Below, piece after piece: positions 10,292 through 21,432 of a stretch of 64,000 nt of DNA. The stretch is taken from NCBI GenBank assembly GCA_008000375.1, contig SMOI01000100.1, positions 43,624-107,623 of the forward strand, given 5' to 3'. Below the pieces are notes generated by a model. That model saw only the letters and a list, made by a program, of their open reading frames with translations. It was not told the origin of the DNA and did not search any database. This stretch comes from Poteriospumella lacustris. Its lineage: Eukaryota; Sar; Chrysophyceae; Chromulinales; Dinobryaceae. A program made the position numbers and the translations under genes. Numbering within the stretch: position 1 is the stretch's first letter; each line of letters begins with the position of its first letter.

Positions 10292-11308
10292 CTACGGCAG
10301 GCCCCCGACAGGCTTCTGCGACGGACGCGCCGACGGACTAAACGTGCTGAGCGGAGGCGTCGCCCACGTCGCGCCCCCGTCGCGGGACACGAAAACGCCA
10401 AACGACGACACCGCCGCCAGCACGCTGAAGTCGGCGTTGCTCGCGACCGACGCCCACGAGTCGTTGCGGTTCAGCACCATCTTCCACGACTGGCCGAAGT
10501 CCGACGACGCGTACAGCTCGCGGTAATTCGCCGACGCCAGCAACTGCTGCCCCGACGCGCTGCTCGCCACGTGGCTCAGATACGCCGCATCCGGATTCGC
10601 CCACGTGGTCCACGTCGCGCCGCGATCCGCCGTCATGTACACACCCTTTTTGCCCGTGATGAACAAGCGCTGGGCCTTGGAGTCGGCCGCCAACGCGTAG
10701 TAGCTGTCGAAGGGCGCCGAGTTGGCGAACGCCCAGTTGTAGCCGAAGTCGTCTGATGTGAGGAGCTGGCCCGCCGACTGTCCGTAGTTGTGCACGATGG
10801 TGGCAAGGAACACCGCACTGTCGTCGGAAACGATGTCCACGTAGACCGTCGAGTAAGAGCGGGTGCCGGTCCAGTTGAAGCCGGCGTTGGTCGAGACCAT
10901 CACCGACCCCATTCCGCGGTAATCGGCGTTCTGCGAGTAGATCGCGGCCATGCGGTCGCCCGCCACCGACATCGCAATCTTGTACCAATTGTCCACCGGA
11001 ACAAGATTGGACTTCGTCCAGGTCTTGCCGAAGTCGGCCGACACGTACAGACCGCTCATGTACGAACCGAGGACCATGTGCTGGCCGGACTCGCCAACCG
11101 TGCACCCGTGCCACTGCTCACTCAGTGTAAGGAAATCAGGAATCTGCTCAAACGTGACACCGTAGTCCGATGAAACGAGGTTGTGGAAGCCGGTCAGCAA
11201 CATGTGTTGGCCTGACCCGCTCATCGCGATGCAGAAAAAGCCCATGGCGCGCTCGACACACAAGCCGAGCACCCCGACCAACACTACCCATACAAGAGCA
11301 CCACCCAT
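10292..11308 (-). CDS. Secreted Asp-box (BNR) beta-propeller protein, paralogue 1
   Basis: 338 residues, one exon. The start at 11308 is preferred over an upstream in-frame Met at 11428 because it opens directly on a signal peptide (MGGALVWVVLVGVLGLCVERAMG). The mature part is a series of Asp-box motifs (S/T-x-D-x-G-x-T/S-W), for example VSADFGKTW, TSDDFGYNW, MTADRGATW, SSDFGQSW and VSRDGGATW, which cap blades of sialidase/Vps10-type beta-propellers. The ligand is unknown; no sialidase arginine triad is evident. It is followed head to tail by a related gene (11826-12803), the two sharing the pattern through motifs such as EQWHGC / EYWHGC and GSGQHM / ETGQHM. A tandem duplication is likely. 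Confidence 0.75.
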   Translation of the reverse strand: MGGALVWVVLVGVLGLCVERAMGFFCIAMSGSGQHMLLTGFHNLVSSDYGVTFEQIPDFLTLSEQWHGCTVGESGQHMVLGSYMSGLYVSADFGKTWTKSNLVPVDNWYKIAMSVAGDRMAAIYSQNADYRGMGSVMVSTNAGFNWTGTRSYSTVYVDIVSDDSAVFLATIVHNYGQSAGQLLTSDDFGYNWAFANSAPFDSYYALAADSKAQRLFITGKKGVYMTADRGATWTTWANPDAAYLSHVASSASGQQLLASANYRELYASSDFGQSWKMVLNRNDSWASVASNADFSVLAAVSSFGVFVSRDGGATWATPPLSTFSPSARPSQKPVGGLP

Positions 11309-11825
11309 GATGGAGGACGGAGAAACTGCTGGACAAAGCAAAAACAGAAATGGCTCAGAGACTTGTAAAATGTGAAGGCTGCTGCCCGCCGCTGCGGCTG
11401 TCGCTTCAACCTCCGGTCGCACCGACACACGGCCCCACCGACAGAGCGACCCCTCTGCGAACTAGTCGTGTACCATTTGCCTCGTCGAGGTGCGAAGGAA
11501 GAGCCCGCCCCTGTTAAGAACGAACAGCTCCTGTGTGAGTTACGCTACGCACTATACGCCCTACGCACAACGCACCAGTAATACTACTGTATTAATTGCT
11601 GTGCGTATTACTCTTGGAACGACACGGCAGGGTTACGAACTACGTAAAGAGAACTGTGCGGCAGAACATGCTGGCGAAAAAAGAAAGAACTGGGGAAGAG
11701 CGAAATAGGTCGCAGTACTGAGCCACACTGGTCGCGTGAGGAGGAACTGAAACAATGAAAACAACCGCAGTACTATGCAGGAGCGCGATCCAGGCCAACG
11801 GGAGCACAGCGCCTCGGAGACCGGC
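11309..11825. other. Intergenic region between the two Asp-box genes
   Basis: 517 bases between genes in the same orientation, carrying the promoter of paralogue 1 and the 3' end of paralogue 2. Repeated TACTG/CTACGC-type short motifs occur around 11540-11640; nothing that codes is recognised. Confidence 0.35.
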
Positions 11826-12803
11826 TTACACCTTCAACGGGACAAAGTCCCACGTCTCACCCGCGTCGCGAGATACTGCAACATCGCCCGACGTCACGGC
11901 GACCAGCACTTTGAAGTCAGCACTGTTCGCCCCGTAGCGCCAGCTCTCGTTGCGGTTATAGGAGACGCCCCACGTCTGTCCAAAATCGGACGACACGAAG
12001 ATCTCGCGTGTGTTGGTCAGAGCGAGCACGTTCTGACCCGTCGCGCTGGCCGACACGCGGAAGAAGTTCACGTTCCACAGGTCGGGGTAGATCTTCGCCA
12101 CCGTCTCCCAAAAGGCACCGCGATCTTTCGAGACATAGTTGGCCTTGGAGCCGGTGATCGTCAAGAGCTTGCCGGTCGCGTCCGTGGCGATCGACAAGAA
12201 CGTGTCGTACGGCACTGGGACCGACAGCCAACTGCCACCAAAATCGTCCGAAAGCAAAAGCATACCAGTCGTCATGCCGGTCTTACTGGACTGGGCAATA
12301 GCGGCCAAGTACTTCCCGGTAGAGTCCGACACCACCTTGTTGTACATCAGGTACTGCGGCGCGGTCTTCACCGCCCACGTGCTGCCAAAATCCGAAGAGA
12401 AAACCATTTGACCATGACCAGAGGGGCTGTCGAAACAATTAGTGGCAACCATACGATCTCCCACCGACGATGTGGCGATTGAGAGCCATGCATCGTGGTT
12501 GTCGGCAGCTGACGACGCCCAGCTCTGACCGAAGTTCTTCGAGATCCACAGGCCGCTGGTACTCGATCCCAGGGCCATGTGCTGGCCAGTCTCGTCAATT
12601 GCACAGCCATGCCAATACTCAGTGACCGGATAAAAGTCAGGGATCTGAACGAAGGTTTTGCCGAAGTCCGACGAGATGAAGTTGTGCGACCCCGCCAACA
12701 AAATGAACTGCCCCGAGCCACTCGTAGCCACGCACTCATTGTTGTTCGTGGCGGCCACGCTCGCGCTTAGCACGCATAGTGCAACAAGGAACAAGACCCA
12801 CAT
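11826..12803 (-). CDS. Secreted Asp-box (BNR) beta-propeller protein, paralogue 2
   Basis: 325 residues, one exon, with a clean signal peptide (MWVLFLVALCVLSASVAA). Asp-box motifs are regularly spaced: SSDFGKTF, SKNFGQSW, SSDFGSTW, SDDFGGSW, SKDRGAFW, SSDFGQTW and SRDAGETW, enough for about seven blades. The protein ends shortly after the last box (WDFVPLKV), so it appears to be the propeller alone. It resembles the product of 10292-11308 over its whole length, although paralogue 1 has a longer C-terminus. Likely extracellular or in the endomembrane lumen; a role in glycan or protein binding is inference from fold only. Confidence 0.75.
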   Translation of the reverse strand: MWVLFLVALCVLSASVAATNNNECVATSGSGQFILLAGSHNFISSDFGKTFVQIPDFYPVTEYWHGCAIDETGQHMALGSSTSGLWISKNFGQSWASSAADNHDAWLSIATSSVGDRMVATNCFDSPSGHGQMVFSSDFGSTWAVKTAPQYLMYNKVVSDSTGKYLAAIAQSSKTGMTTGMLLLSDDFGGSWLSVPVPYDTFLSIATDATGKLLTITGSKANYVSKDRGAFWETVAKIYPDLWNVNFFRVSASATGQNVLALTNTREIFVSSDFGQTWGVSYNRNESWRYGANSADFKVLVAVTSGDVAVSRDAGETWDFVPLKV

Positions 12804-13381
12804 GATTTGTTAATTAAATTGTGGACATCACCTTGATTGAGTGACCAGCCGGCGGGTCATTTGCGACATTCGCTACGTATTAGTGAATTCCTTTACAACA
12901 ACTGGGGAAGTGTGTTACTTGTACCGAGCCACTTCAGATCTTGAAGGGAGCCACCCCTCCCTTCAGATCTTCAGATCCCACGTCCCACGCAAGTAAGCGA
13001 CAGGACAGGCCATTCGGCGTGTGCTTGTGTAATCCAATCTTCGCTGACGCCTTGCGCGCATAGGCATGTGCCTCGCCCCTTGCTGGCGCTGGGTGCATCT
13101 GCATGTTCTCGGGCGCCAAACCTGCGGCAGCTCCATCATACCGCTACCTGCTGCGACAGAGTCACGACAGGAGGTGTGGTGTGTGATACATGCTACACTT
13201 GGGTGTGGGAGGGTTACAGCGTTGGGCTTTATTGAAATAAATGGACCGTGGGGGTGGTCTTGTCTGAATACGTGTGGGGAGGGGGTGTAAACTGCGGCAG
13301 CAGCGACAAATAAATACAGAGCAAAGCAATAGGTGCACAGCAACGACGCGTAGCCGGCGCTGCGCAGGCGGGACAGTTCGA
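12804..13381. other. Intergenic region upstream of Asp-box gene 2
   Basis: 578 bases between the 3' end of the EF-hand gene and the start of Asp-box paralogue 2, both on the minus strand. It contains an inverted repeat (12937-12969) and no recognisable coding sequence. Confidence 0.4.
12937..12969. repeat. Short inverted repeat / stem-loop
   Basis: GATCTTGAAGGGAG (12937-12950) pairs with CTCCCTTCAGATC (12957-12969), with one unpaired base, across a six-base loop. Direct copies of CTTCAGATCT flank it. It could fold as an RNA stem in the 5' leader of Asp-box gene 2 or be a protein-binding palindrome. Confidence 0.7.
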
Positions 13382-16300
13382 TTAGCCGAAGGAAATCTGC
13401 GACGCCTGTGCCAAGTGCTTGCGGCGCTGCGGCTCAATGGTCTCGCCCTGGCCGCCGAAAATGCGGCCGCCGGTGGAGGCTCCACCAGGACGCGCACCGA
13501 AGCCACGAGCGCGGGTGGGCTGCTGCGTATCATCCAGTCCGCCAAAGAGAGAGACGCCCTGCACGTCCACGTTCTGCGCCTTCAGCCGAGACACCATGCC
13601 CGCCTTGTCGTCCGCCTTCAGCCCAAGGTCGTCCTTGATCTCCTGCACGCTCTGGCTGCCGTCGCTGTGCGTCACCAACACGCGACGGTTCGCACTGTTC
13701 GCTGACCACCCAGACCCGCCCGAGATGTGCCACGCGTTGCGGATCATCAACTCGAAGTAGTCGTCGTTGTCGATGCTGACCGAGACGTTGGCGTAGTAGT
13801 TCTCGAACTCTTCCTTCGTGACCTTGCCGTCTTTGACTCCGCCGACGTCGAACGTGTCGAGGAACTCGCGCAGCACGTCGTCCTTCGTGCGCTTGCCGGC
13901 GAGCACATCGGGGTGCTTGGAGGTGTCGTAGGCGTTGATGAGGTCCTCGGGGTCGATCTCGCCGCTGCCGTCCTTGTCGAGCACGTTGAAGGCCATGGAA
14001 ATCAGCTGGCGCCGACGCGGATTCATCGGTCCCTATAGAGCACGTAGAACGGTGAGTGAGATGCACGTGGAGCATACGGCGGCGGTGGAGCGAGCGTACC
14101 CGCAGCTTCTGCAGAAACTCTTCGAAGTCGATCGAGCCACTGCGATCGGCGTCGAAGTATTTGAAGAGCGACAGGATCTCGTCGGGCGAGAAGTTGAGGC
14201 CCGTCTCGCGCATCGCCTTCGTGAACTCGGCGACGTTGAGCGTCTTGCTGTTGTCGTCGTCGATGATGCGGAACTTGCGCTGGATACCGATGATGCCAGC
14301 GGCCCCGCGTCCGACGAGATTCGTGCGGAGACGGTCCATCAGGTCGGCGACGCGAGCGTCGTGGATAGGCGCGGCGGCGGAGGCGTTGCCGCCCGCCATG
14401 ATGTCGGAGAGCGACCGGCCACCGGCGGCCTTTGTTGGGGCAGCGGCCAAAGGCTGGGAGGCGACGACCGCCTTCAAATTGGCGACCTTCTTCGGCGCCT
14501 CAGAGACGACGGCCGTGGCTACAGGCTTCGACCCCGACGTCTCATCGAAGGCCAGCGAGAACGAGGAGCGGAAGGTGGCGTTGCCAGACTTGCGCTCCTG
14601 CGCGTTGGCTGCAGAGGCGTGAGTGGCGATGGTGAGTCGCTGGGGCGCCGTCTGCGGTCGCACCTGCTTACCGGAGTCGACGTCGGCGCTGCCGAAGATT
14701 GAAATGTGCGATGCGTTCGTGTTCTGGGCGCGCAAGCGCGCGATCATTCCGGGTACGTCGTCCGCCTTCAGACCCAAGTCGTCCTTGATCTCCTGCACGC
14801 TCTGGCTGCCGTCGCTGTGCGTCACCAACACGCGACGGTTCGCACTGTTCGCCGACCACCCCGACCCGCCCGAGATGTGCCACGCGTTGCGGATCATCAA
14901 CTCGAAGTAGTCGTCGTTGTCGATGTTCGCGCCCAGGTTCGTGTAGTAGTTGATGAACTCCTGCTGCGTCACCATGCCGTCCTTGACTCCGCCGACGTCG
15001 AAGGTGTCGAGGAACTGGTTCAGCACCTGCTCGGGCGTCATACGCCCGGCGAGCACTTCGGGGTGCTTGGAGGCGTCGTACTTGGAGGCGATCTCCGCCG
15101 CTTCCACAATGCCGTTGCCGTCCTTGTCGATCTTCGCGAAGGCTTGTTTGACGAGGTCTAGGCGCCGAGCGGTGAGCGGGTCGCGCACGCCCTGGATGAA
15201 CTCTTCGAAGTTGATGGAGCCGTTGCCGTCGGCATCGAAGTGCTCGAACATCGCGCGGAGTTCCGCGTCGGTCATCTCGATCTTCATCTCCTTCATCGCC
15301 TTCTTGAATTCCGCCATGTTGAGCGCCTTGCTGTTGTCGTCGTCCATGATGCGGAACTTGCGCTGCAGACCGATGAAGCCATTCGCTCCGCGAGACTTCA
15401 TTTCGGCCTTCAGACGCACCAACAGCTGCGTTACGCCGTAGTTGTTAGACGGCGCAGCCTTCTTCGCCGTCACACGACCAGCCACCGCAACGGGTGCAGT
15501 GCTTGGACGGCTGCCAGCGGGCAATGAGGGCGTTAGCGCAGATGAAGGGACGCCACGGGCCGCCGGGTTGAAAGGCTTCGCCTCGTCACCGGCGCTGTCG
15601 TGCAGCGATAGACTCGCTACGTCCACACCCTGCGCCTTCAGCCGAGACACCATGCCCGCCTTGTCGTCCGCCTTCAGACCCAAGTCGTCCTTGATCTCCT
15701 GCACGCTCTGGCTGCCGTCGCTGTGCGTCACCAACACGCGACGGTTCGCACTGTTCGCCGACCACCCCGACCCGCCCGAGATGTGCCACGCGTTGCGGAT
15801 CATCAACTCGAAGTAGTCGTCGTTGTCGATGTTCGCGCCCAGGTTCGTGTAGTAGTTGATGAACTCCGGCTGCGTCACCATGCCGTCCTTGACTCCGCCG
15901 ACGTCGAAGGTGTCGAGGAACTGGTGCAACACTTGTTGCGGTGTCATACGCCCGGCGAGCACCTCGGGGTGCTTGGAGGCGTCGTACTTGGAAGCGATTT
16001 CGCCGGCGTCGACCTCTCCGCTGCCATCGGTGTCGATCTTCGCGAAGGCCTGTTTGACCAGGGCCAAGCGACGCTCGGTCAAAGGGTCACGCACGCCCTG
16101 GATGAACTCTTCGAAGTCGATGCCACCGCTGTTGTCCCCATCGAAGTACTCGAACAGCATGCGCAGCTCGGCGTCCGACAAGTCCATCTTCATCTCCTTC
16201 ATCGCCTTCTTGAACTCTGCGAGGCTCAGCGTCTTGTTGTTGTCGTCGTCCATGATGCGGAACTTGCGCTGCAGACCGATAAAGCCCGTCGAGCCACGAA

Positions 16301-19300
16301 GCTTCATCTGACTCTTGAAGCGGTCGATCAAGGCGCGGATACCCACAGGCGCAGAGGCGGGGAGACCCTTCGCGGCGTTCGTCTTAGGCTTAGGCACCGA
16401 TGACGCCACAGTGCCGGTACCTGGCAAAATGCCAGCGGGAAGCGTGCCGCGGAACTGATTCGATTGGATACGCTTCTTGGCTCCCGTAAAGCTGCGTCCC
16501 TCGTCGCCAGCGCTGCTGTGGGTGGCCAGTCCAGCCACATCCACACCCTGCGCCTTCAGCCGAGACACCATGCCCGCCTTGTCGTCTGCCTTCAGACCCA
16601 AGTCGTCTTTGATCTCCTGCACGCTCTGGCTGCCGTCGCTGTGCGTCACCAACACGCGACGGTTCGCACTGTTCGCCGACCACCCCGACCCGCCCGAGAT
16701 GTGCCACGCGTTGCGGATCATCAACTCGAAGTAGTCGTCGTTGTCGATGTTCGCGCCCAGGTTCGTGTAGTAGTTCACGAACTCTTCTTGCGTCACCATG
16801 CCGTCCTTGACTCCGCCGACGTCGAAGGTGTCGAGGAACTCGCGCAAGATGTCGTCCGGTGTGCGTTTGCCCGAGAGCACATCAGGGTGCTTGGAGGCGT
16901 CGTACATGGACGCTACCTCGGCAGCGTCGACCATACCGTTGCCATCCTTGTCGAGCTTACCAAACGCCATCAGTACAAGCGCGTGACGACGAGGCGTGAG
17001 CGGGTCGCGCACGCCCTGGATGAACTCTTCGAAGTCAATCGACCCGCCGCGATCCCCGTCGAAGTGGTCGAACAACATGCGCAGCTCGGCGTCCGACAGG
17101 TTCAAGTTCATCTCCTTCATCGCCTTCTTGAACTCGCCCAAGCTCAGAGACTTGCTGTTGTCATCATCGATGATGCGGAACTTGCGCTGCAGACCGATGA
17201 AGCCGTTGGCTCCGCGGGCCTTCATTTCGTCCTTCAGCTTCTTCACGATCATGGCCAGTCCAGGATCCAGCTTCGCAGCTGAAGCAGGCGCAGGAGGGCG
17301 AATCACGGCCGCTGCAGTGGCAACCACAGCACCGCCTTTGGTAGGAACCAACGCCTCCGACGGAGGTTGAGGAGGCAAAATAGGGTTAGTCGAAGGGCGA
17401 CCACCAGCGCTAGTGGGACGATACATCGCAGGCTGCGGGTTCGCCAACACACGACTCAGGTTCGCAGGCTTAGGCTTCGTGGGTGAACGACCCTCGTCAC
17501 CGGCGCTGTCGTGCAGCGATAGACTCGCCACGTCCACACCCTGCGCCTTCAGCCGAGACACCATGCCCGCCTTGTCGTCCGCCTTCAGTCCCAAGTCGTC
17601 TTTGATCTCCTGCACGCTCTGGCTGCCGTCGCTGTGCGTCACCAACACGCGACGGTTCGCACTGTTCGCCGACCACCCCGACCCGCCCGAGATGTGCCAC
17701 GCGTTGCGGATCATCAACTCGAAGTAGTCGTCGTTGTCGATGTTCGCGCCCAGGTTCGTGTAGTAGTTGATGAACTCCTGCTGCGTCACCATGCCGTCCT
17801 TGACTCCGCCGACGTCGAACGTGTCGAGGAACTGATTCAGCACCTGTTGCGGTGTCATACGCCCGGCGAGCACTTCGGGGTGCTTGGATGCGTCATAAGT
17901 TGATGCGATTTCTTCGGCATCGACGATCCCGCTTCCATCCTTGTCGATCTTCGCGAAGGCCTGTTGCACGAGACGAAGGCGCCGCTCAGTCAAAGGGTCA
18001 CGCACGCCCTGGATGAACTCTTCGAAGTCAATCGACCCGCTGCGATCCGCGTCGAAGTGGTCGAACAACATGCGCAGCTCCGCGTCGGACAGGTTCAAGT
18101 TCATCTCCTTCATCGCCTTCTTGAACTCCGCCAGATTAAGGGACTTGCTGTTGTCGTCGTCCATGATCTTGAACTTGCGCTGCAGACCTATGAAGCCGCT
18201 CGCACCGCGAGACTTCATTTCGCCCTTTAGCTTCAAGATAATATGTTGAAGACCCGGGGGAACATTCAGCGGCAATGGGGCAGGCGGCTTTGATCCGCCG
18301 GCTGAGGGACCCGCCAAGGCAATGGACGCCTCAGCGGGATCGGCGACAGTCTTCCCGGTTTTGCTCGCAATTTTCGCCAAGCTGGAAGCCCCACCAGCAC
18401 CTTGGCGACGGGCGTCCGACAGGGAGTTAGCACCAGAGCGAAAACCACTGTTGTTGTCGTCACCGGCGCTACCGTACAAAGACAAGCTCGTCGCGTCAAC
18501 ACCCTGCGCCTTCAGCCGAGACACCATGCCCGCCTTGTCGCCCGCCTTCAGGCCCAAATCATTCTTGATTTCTTCTACAGCTTCGCTTCCATCTGCACGA
18601 GTCACCAACACGCGACGGTTCGCACTGTTCGCCGACCACCCCGACCCGCCCGAGATGTGCCACGCGTTGCGGATCATCAACTCGAAGTAGTCGTCATCAT
18701 CAACGTTGGCACCAACGTTGGCGTAGTAGTTCTCGAACTCTTCCTTCGTGACCTTGCCGTCCTTGACTCCGCCGACGTCGAACGTGTCGAGGAACTCGCG
18801 AAGAACGTCGTCTGCGGTTCGCTTTCCAGCAAGAACGGCGGGGTGCTTGGAGGCGTCGTAGACATTCACCATATCTTCAGGATCCACCATGCCGCTACCG
18901 TCCTTGTCAAGGACGTTGAAGGCCATAGAAATCAATCTCTTGCGTCTTGCATTCATTGGGCCCTACAAGTTTCACGGCTGTTGATGAGCGATGTTGTCGA
19001 ATGGGGCACCCGCGATGCAAAGCTTACCCGCACAGCCACAAGGAATTCTTCGAAGTCCACAGATCCGTTCCGATCACGATCGAAATGCTGAAACAGCTGA
19101 CTCAACTGTAAGTCAGTGAAGCTCAAACCAGACTCTTTGATGCCCTTCTTGAACTCCACCAAGTTCAACGCCTTGTTGCCATCGTCGTCCATGATCTTGA
19201 ACTTGCGTTGAAGGCCGACGAAGCCACGCGCACCGCGAGACTTCAATTGCTCGCGCAATTGATCCAAAGCTTTGTTTACACCAGCATCATTATCACCAAT

Positions 19301-19939
19301 AATACCACCCATGGCAGTGGAGCCATTATTGGCGAACGTTTTCAGCGAGCTGGGGGTTGCGATGGTGGACGTGCTGTTCAAATTCCACAGTCCCTTCATC
19401 ATCTCCGAAAACTTGATGTCGTCATCGAATGCAGCGCTATTCGCGTAGTATTCGGTAAACTGTGGTAAGGTGACATATCCATCTTCAGAAACGGTGGAAA
19501 ATGAATCCAGGAATTCTCTCAGAAGCTGAGCAACAGTAATGCGGCCGACCTTCACGTCCGGGTGATTCTTTGGGTTGAAGCATTTGCCGATATCCGTCAT
19601 CGAAATGACCCCATCCCCATCTGTGTCGATGGTTTCAAACACTCGTTTGATCAAAACTTTCCGTTGGCTGCTCAGCTCTCCTCTCATGGCCAAAATGAAT
19701 TCGGGGTACGAAATCTCGTTGCTGCCATCTCTGTCCAAATCCAAGAAAATCGTGCGAATATCCTGCGGTGACGGGGCTAATCCACATTTTTGAATAGCAC
19801 TACAAAATTCTTCCCATGAAAGAGATCCAGAACCGTCAGTGTCATATTCTTTGAAAAGATTGGCCAAGCCGAGCAATCCACCGCTTTGCTGTTTTAATGC
19901 TGCTTGAAATCGTTGTCGCACTTTCTCATTGATACTCAT
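13382..19939 (-). CDS. Giant calcyphosine-like protein, seven EF-hand modules
   Basis: 2,141 residues in three exons: 19939-19028, 18962-14100, 14032-13382, with introns of 65 and 67 nt. Both introns end just before GPMN, at equivalent places in module 2 and module 7. Each module has four EF-hand-like loops: a DDDNSK type, a canonical one such as DADRSGSIDFEEF, another such as DKDGSGIVDAEEI, and a degenerate DVGGVKDGMVTQQEF. Modules 2-7 then carry a signature NAWHISGGSGWSANSANRRV and a helical tail. The N-terminal module is the most divergent (its signature is replaced by MMKGLWNLNSTS). Variable Ala/Pro/Ser linkers separate modules. Calcyphosine relatives are single-module calcium sensors, often ciliary; a seven-module chain suggests a calcium-responsive scaffold. 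About 28 EF loops in total, roughly a quarter likely non-binding. Confidence 0.88.
13560..18790 (-). repeat. Six long tandem repeats with nearly identical core
   Basis: A core of about 250-300 bases recurs at about 13560-13860, 14740-15010, 15620-15910, 16540-16830, 17540-17830 and 18490-18790, at spacings of roughly 0.9-1.15 kb. It codes for the end of EF loop 4, the NAWHISGGSG signature and the following tail. Between cores the linkers differ strongly. Within the core most copies differ at only a few bases, including synonymous sites; the 18490 copy is the most divergent. Confidence 0.85.
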
Positions 19940-20300
19940 GACAAAATCGAAGCAAACTACAGAACAGTATACTTATTCGAACTAGTGTCTTTGCTGTAAT
20001 AAATTTGTAGTTGCAGTAATGTCAGGCGAGAGCTTTGTCCTTGTTGATTGAGATATCCAGCACCAGCGAGGAAGCTGACCGTTGCTGTTTTTCATCGGAC
20101 CTGAAAACCCGGAAACACGAAATATGTCCGAATATCCTGGGTCAATTTTATCGGGATTCGGGAACAGAGTTCGGAATGATGAAGAGCAAATCAAACAAGA
20201 ATGGACAAGCTCTTCAACAACTGGTTTAGAAGAATGCAAACACACTATTGCGCTAGGAGAAAAGTAAATTCTATCAGTCAGTACATACCGACCAAAGACG
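19940..20300. promoter_or_regulatory. Divergent intergenic region, EF-hand gene / dehydrogenase A
   Basis: 361 bases, more AT-rich than the flanking EF-hand gene, between two head-to-head genes. No coding sequence is recognised; presumed bidirectional promoter. Confidence 0.4.
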
Positions 20301-21338
20301 ATGGGTAACGAGCAGACTGGAGCAGTGGGAAGTGAGTTCCCTTTTCCGATGATGACCAACTGTCGTATTGTTGTTGTCGGTCCGAGAAATGGTGATGATT
20401 CGCTCTTGGAGCTTGCAAACTTGCCACCGGATGCAAGAATTTTAGCCACTGGGAGAAATGTTCAAGAACTACGAACAGATGGAAACTTATTTACTGAGGG
20501 GAACGTGATTCTGAATGTGACTGGCGATGCCAAAACTCTTGGGGAGATCATCGATGAAATGCCATTTGTTGTTTGGGTACACTCCATCACTGCCGGGATT
20601 GATCATCTCTTGTGTCCTCAAATTGTTGACAACGATGAGATCACCCTCACAAATGCGCGCGGAGTTTTCAGCTCGTCGTTGGCAGAATACGTCATCGGTG
20701 CTATCATGCACTTCGCGAAGCATGTGCCCCGACTACTGCAACAGCAACGAGAGGCCCGGTGGGAGAAGTTCCCAGTGACTGAGATCCGTGGCAAGACACT
20801 GGGCATCATCGGATATGGCAACATTGGGCAGGCGGTAGCTCGAGTGGCGAAGCCGTTCGGAATGAAGGTGGTGGCGTTGCGGAAGAATCCGACGTTTAGC
20901 CATCGAGACAGCAACGTGGACGAAGTGGTGGGCATCGATCAGCTGAATTATGTGATGGAGCAGTCGGACTATTTGGTGGTCGTGTTGGCATTGACGCCGG
21001 AAACGCGGCTGTTCATCAAGGAGGAGAACTTGCGGAAAGCGAAGAAATCGCAGATCTTGATCAACATCGGTCGGGGCGCGTTGATCGATGAGGACGCGTT
21101 AGTGCAAGCATTAGAAGAAAGATGGATCGCAGGAGCGGCCTTGGACGTGTTCACGACGGAGCCATTGCCGCAGGAGTCGAAGCTATGGGGGCTAGAGAAT
21201 GTGTTGTTGTCGCCACACAATGCAGACATGTTGGTGGATTCCCGTCACAAGAGTGTGCGGCTGTTCGTGGAGAACTGCAAGAAGTTCTTAGCGGACGAAG
21301 ACTTAGATTGCATGGTAGATAAGAAGGCTGGGTACTAA
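20301..21338 (+). CDS. D-isomer 2-hydroxyacid dehydrogenase, copy A (no presequence, intronless)
   Basis: NAD(P)-dependent 2-hydroxyacid dehydrogenase, 345 residues, one exon. The Rossmann motif GYGNIG is at 171-176, with catalytic Arg258 (INIGRGALID), Glu287 (FTTEPLP) and His306 (SPHNAD). The residue at the end of beta-2 is Arg194 (VVALRKNP) where NAD-specific members have Asp, suggesting NADP preference. Family members reduce glyoxylate, hydroxypyruvate or related 2-oxoacids; the substrate here is unknown. The N-terminus has no targeting peptide, so cytosolic location is likely. From base 20667 to the stop it is almost identical to copy B (28935-29606), whereas the first 120 residues are only moderately similar. 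Copy B has an intron at the position equal to about residue 68 here; copy A has none. Confidence 0.9.
   Translation: MGNEQTGAVGSEFPFPMMTNCRIVVVGPRNGDDSLLELANLPPDARILATGRNVQELRTDGNLFTEGNVILNVTGDAKTLGEIIDEMPFVVWVHSITAGIDHLLCPQIVDNDEITLTNARGVFSSSLAEYVIGAIMHFAKHVPRLLQQQREARWEKFPVTEIRGKTLGIIGYGNIGQAVARVAKPFGMKVVALRKNPTFSHRDSNVDEVVGIDQLNYVMEQSDYLVVVLALTPETRLFIKEENLRKAKKSQILINIGRGALIDEDALVQALEERWIAGAALDVFTTEPLPQESKLWGLENVLLSPHNADMLVDSRHKSVRLFVENCKKFLADEDLDCMVDKKAGY
20667..21338 (+). repeat. Homogenised tract, dehydrogenase A (partner 28935-29606)
   Basis: 672 bases that match the inverted partner with no gaps and only about five base differences that I can find (for example CTACTG/CTAGTG, GGTGGG/GATGGG, AACATT/AATATT, final TAC TAA / TAT TAG). 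Similarity collapses at once on both sides: upstream the proteins differ at about half of positions, and downstream the match ends at the stop codon. Confidence 0.88.
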
Positions 21339-21432
21339 TTGTTAATTGAAAGCTGTTGTCGACATATTTAGTTGGCTATTACCGACAAAAAGAAACATGC
21401 AGTGCTCGATGATAAAACAGGAAAATTTTCAA

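Noticed and set aside
11372-11708. Short plus-strand frames between the Asp-box genes
   Set aside because: They overlap the 5' region of paralogue 1 and have no start context, domain or splice partner.
13560-18790. Repeated blocks as possible transposon copies
   Set aside because: Repeats are in frame, in one orientation, and code for the same EF-hand module; there are no terminal inverted repeats or target-site duplications.
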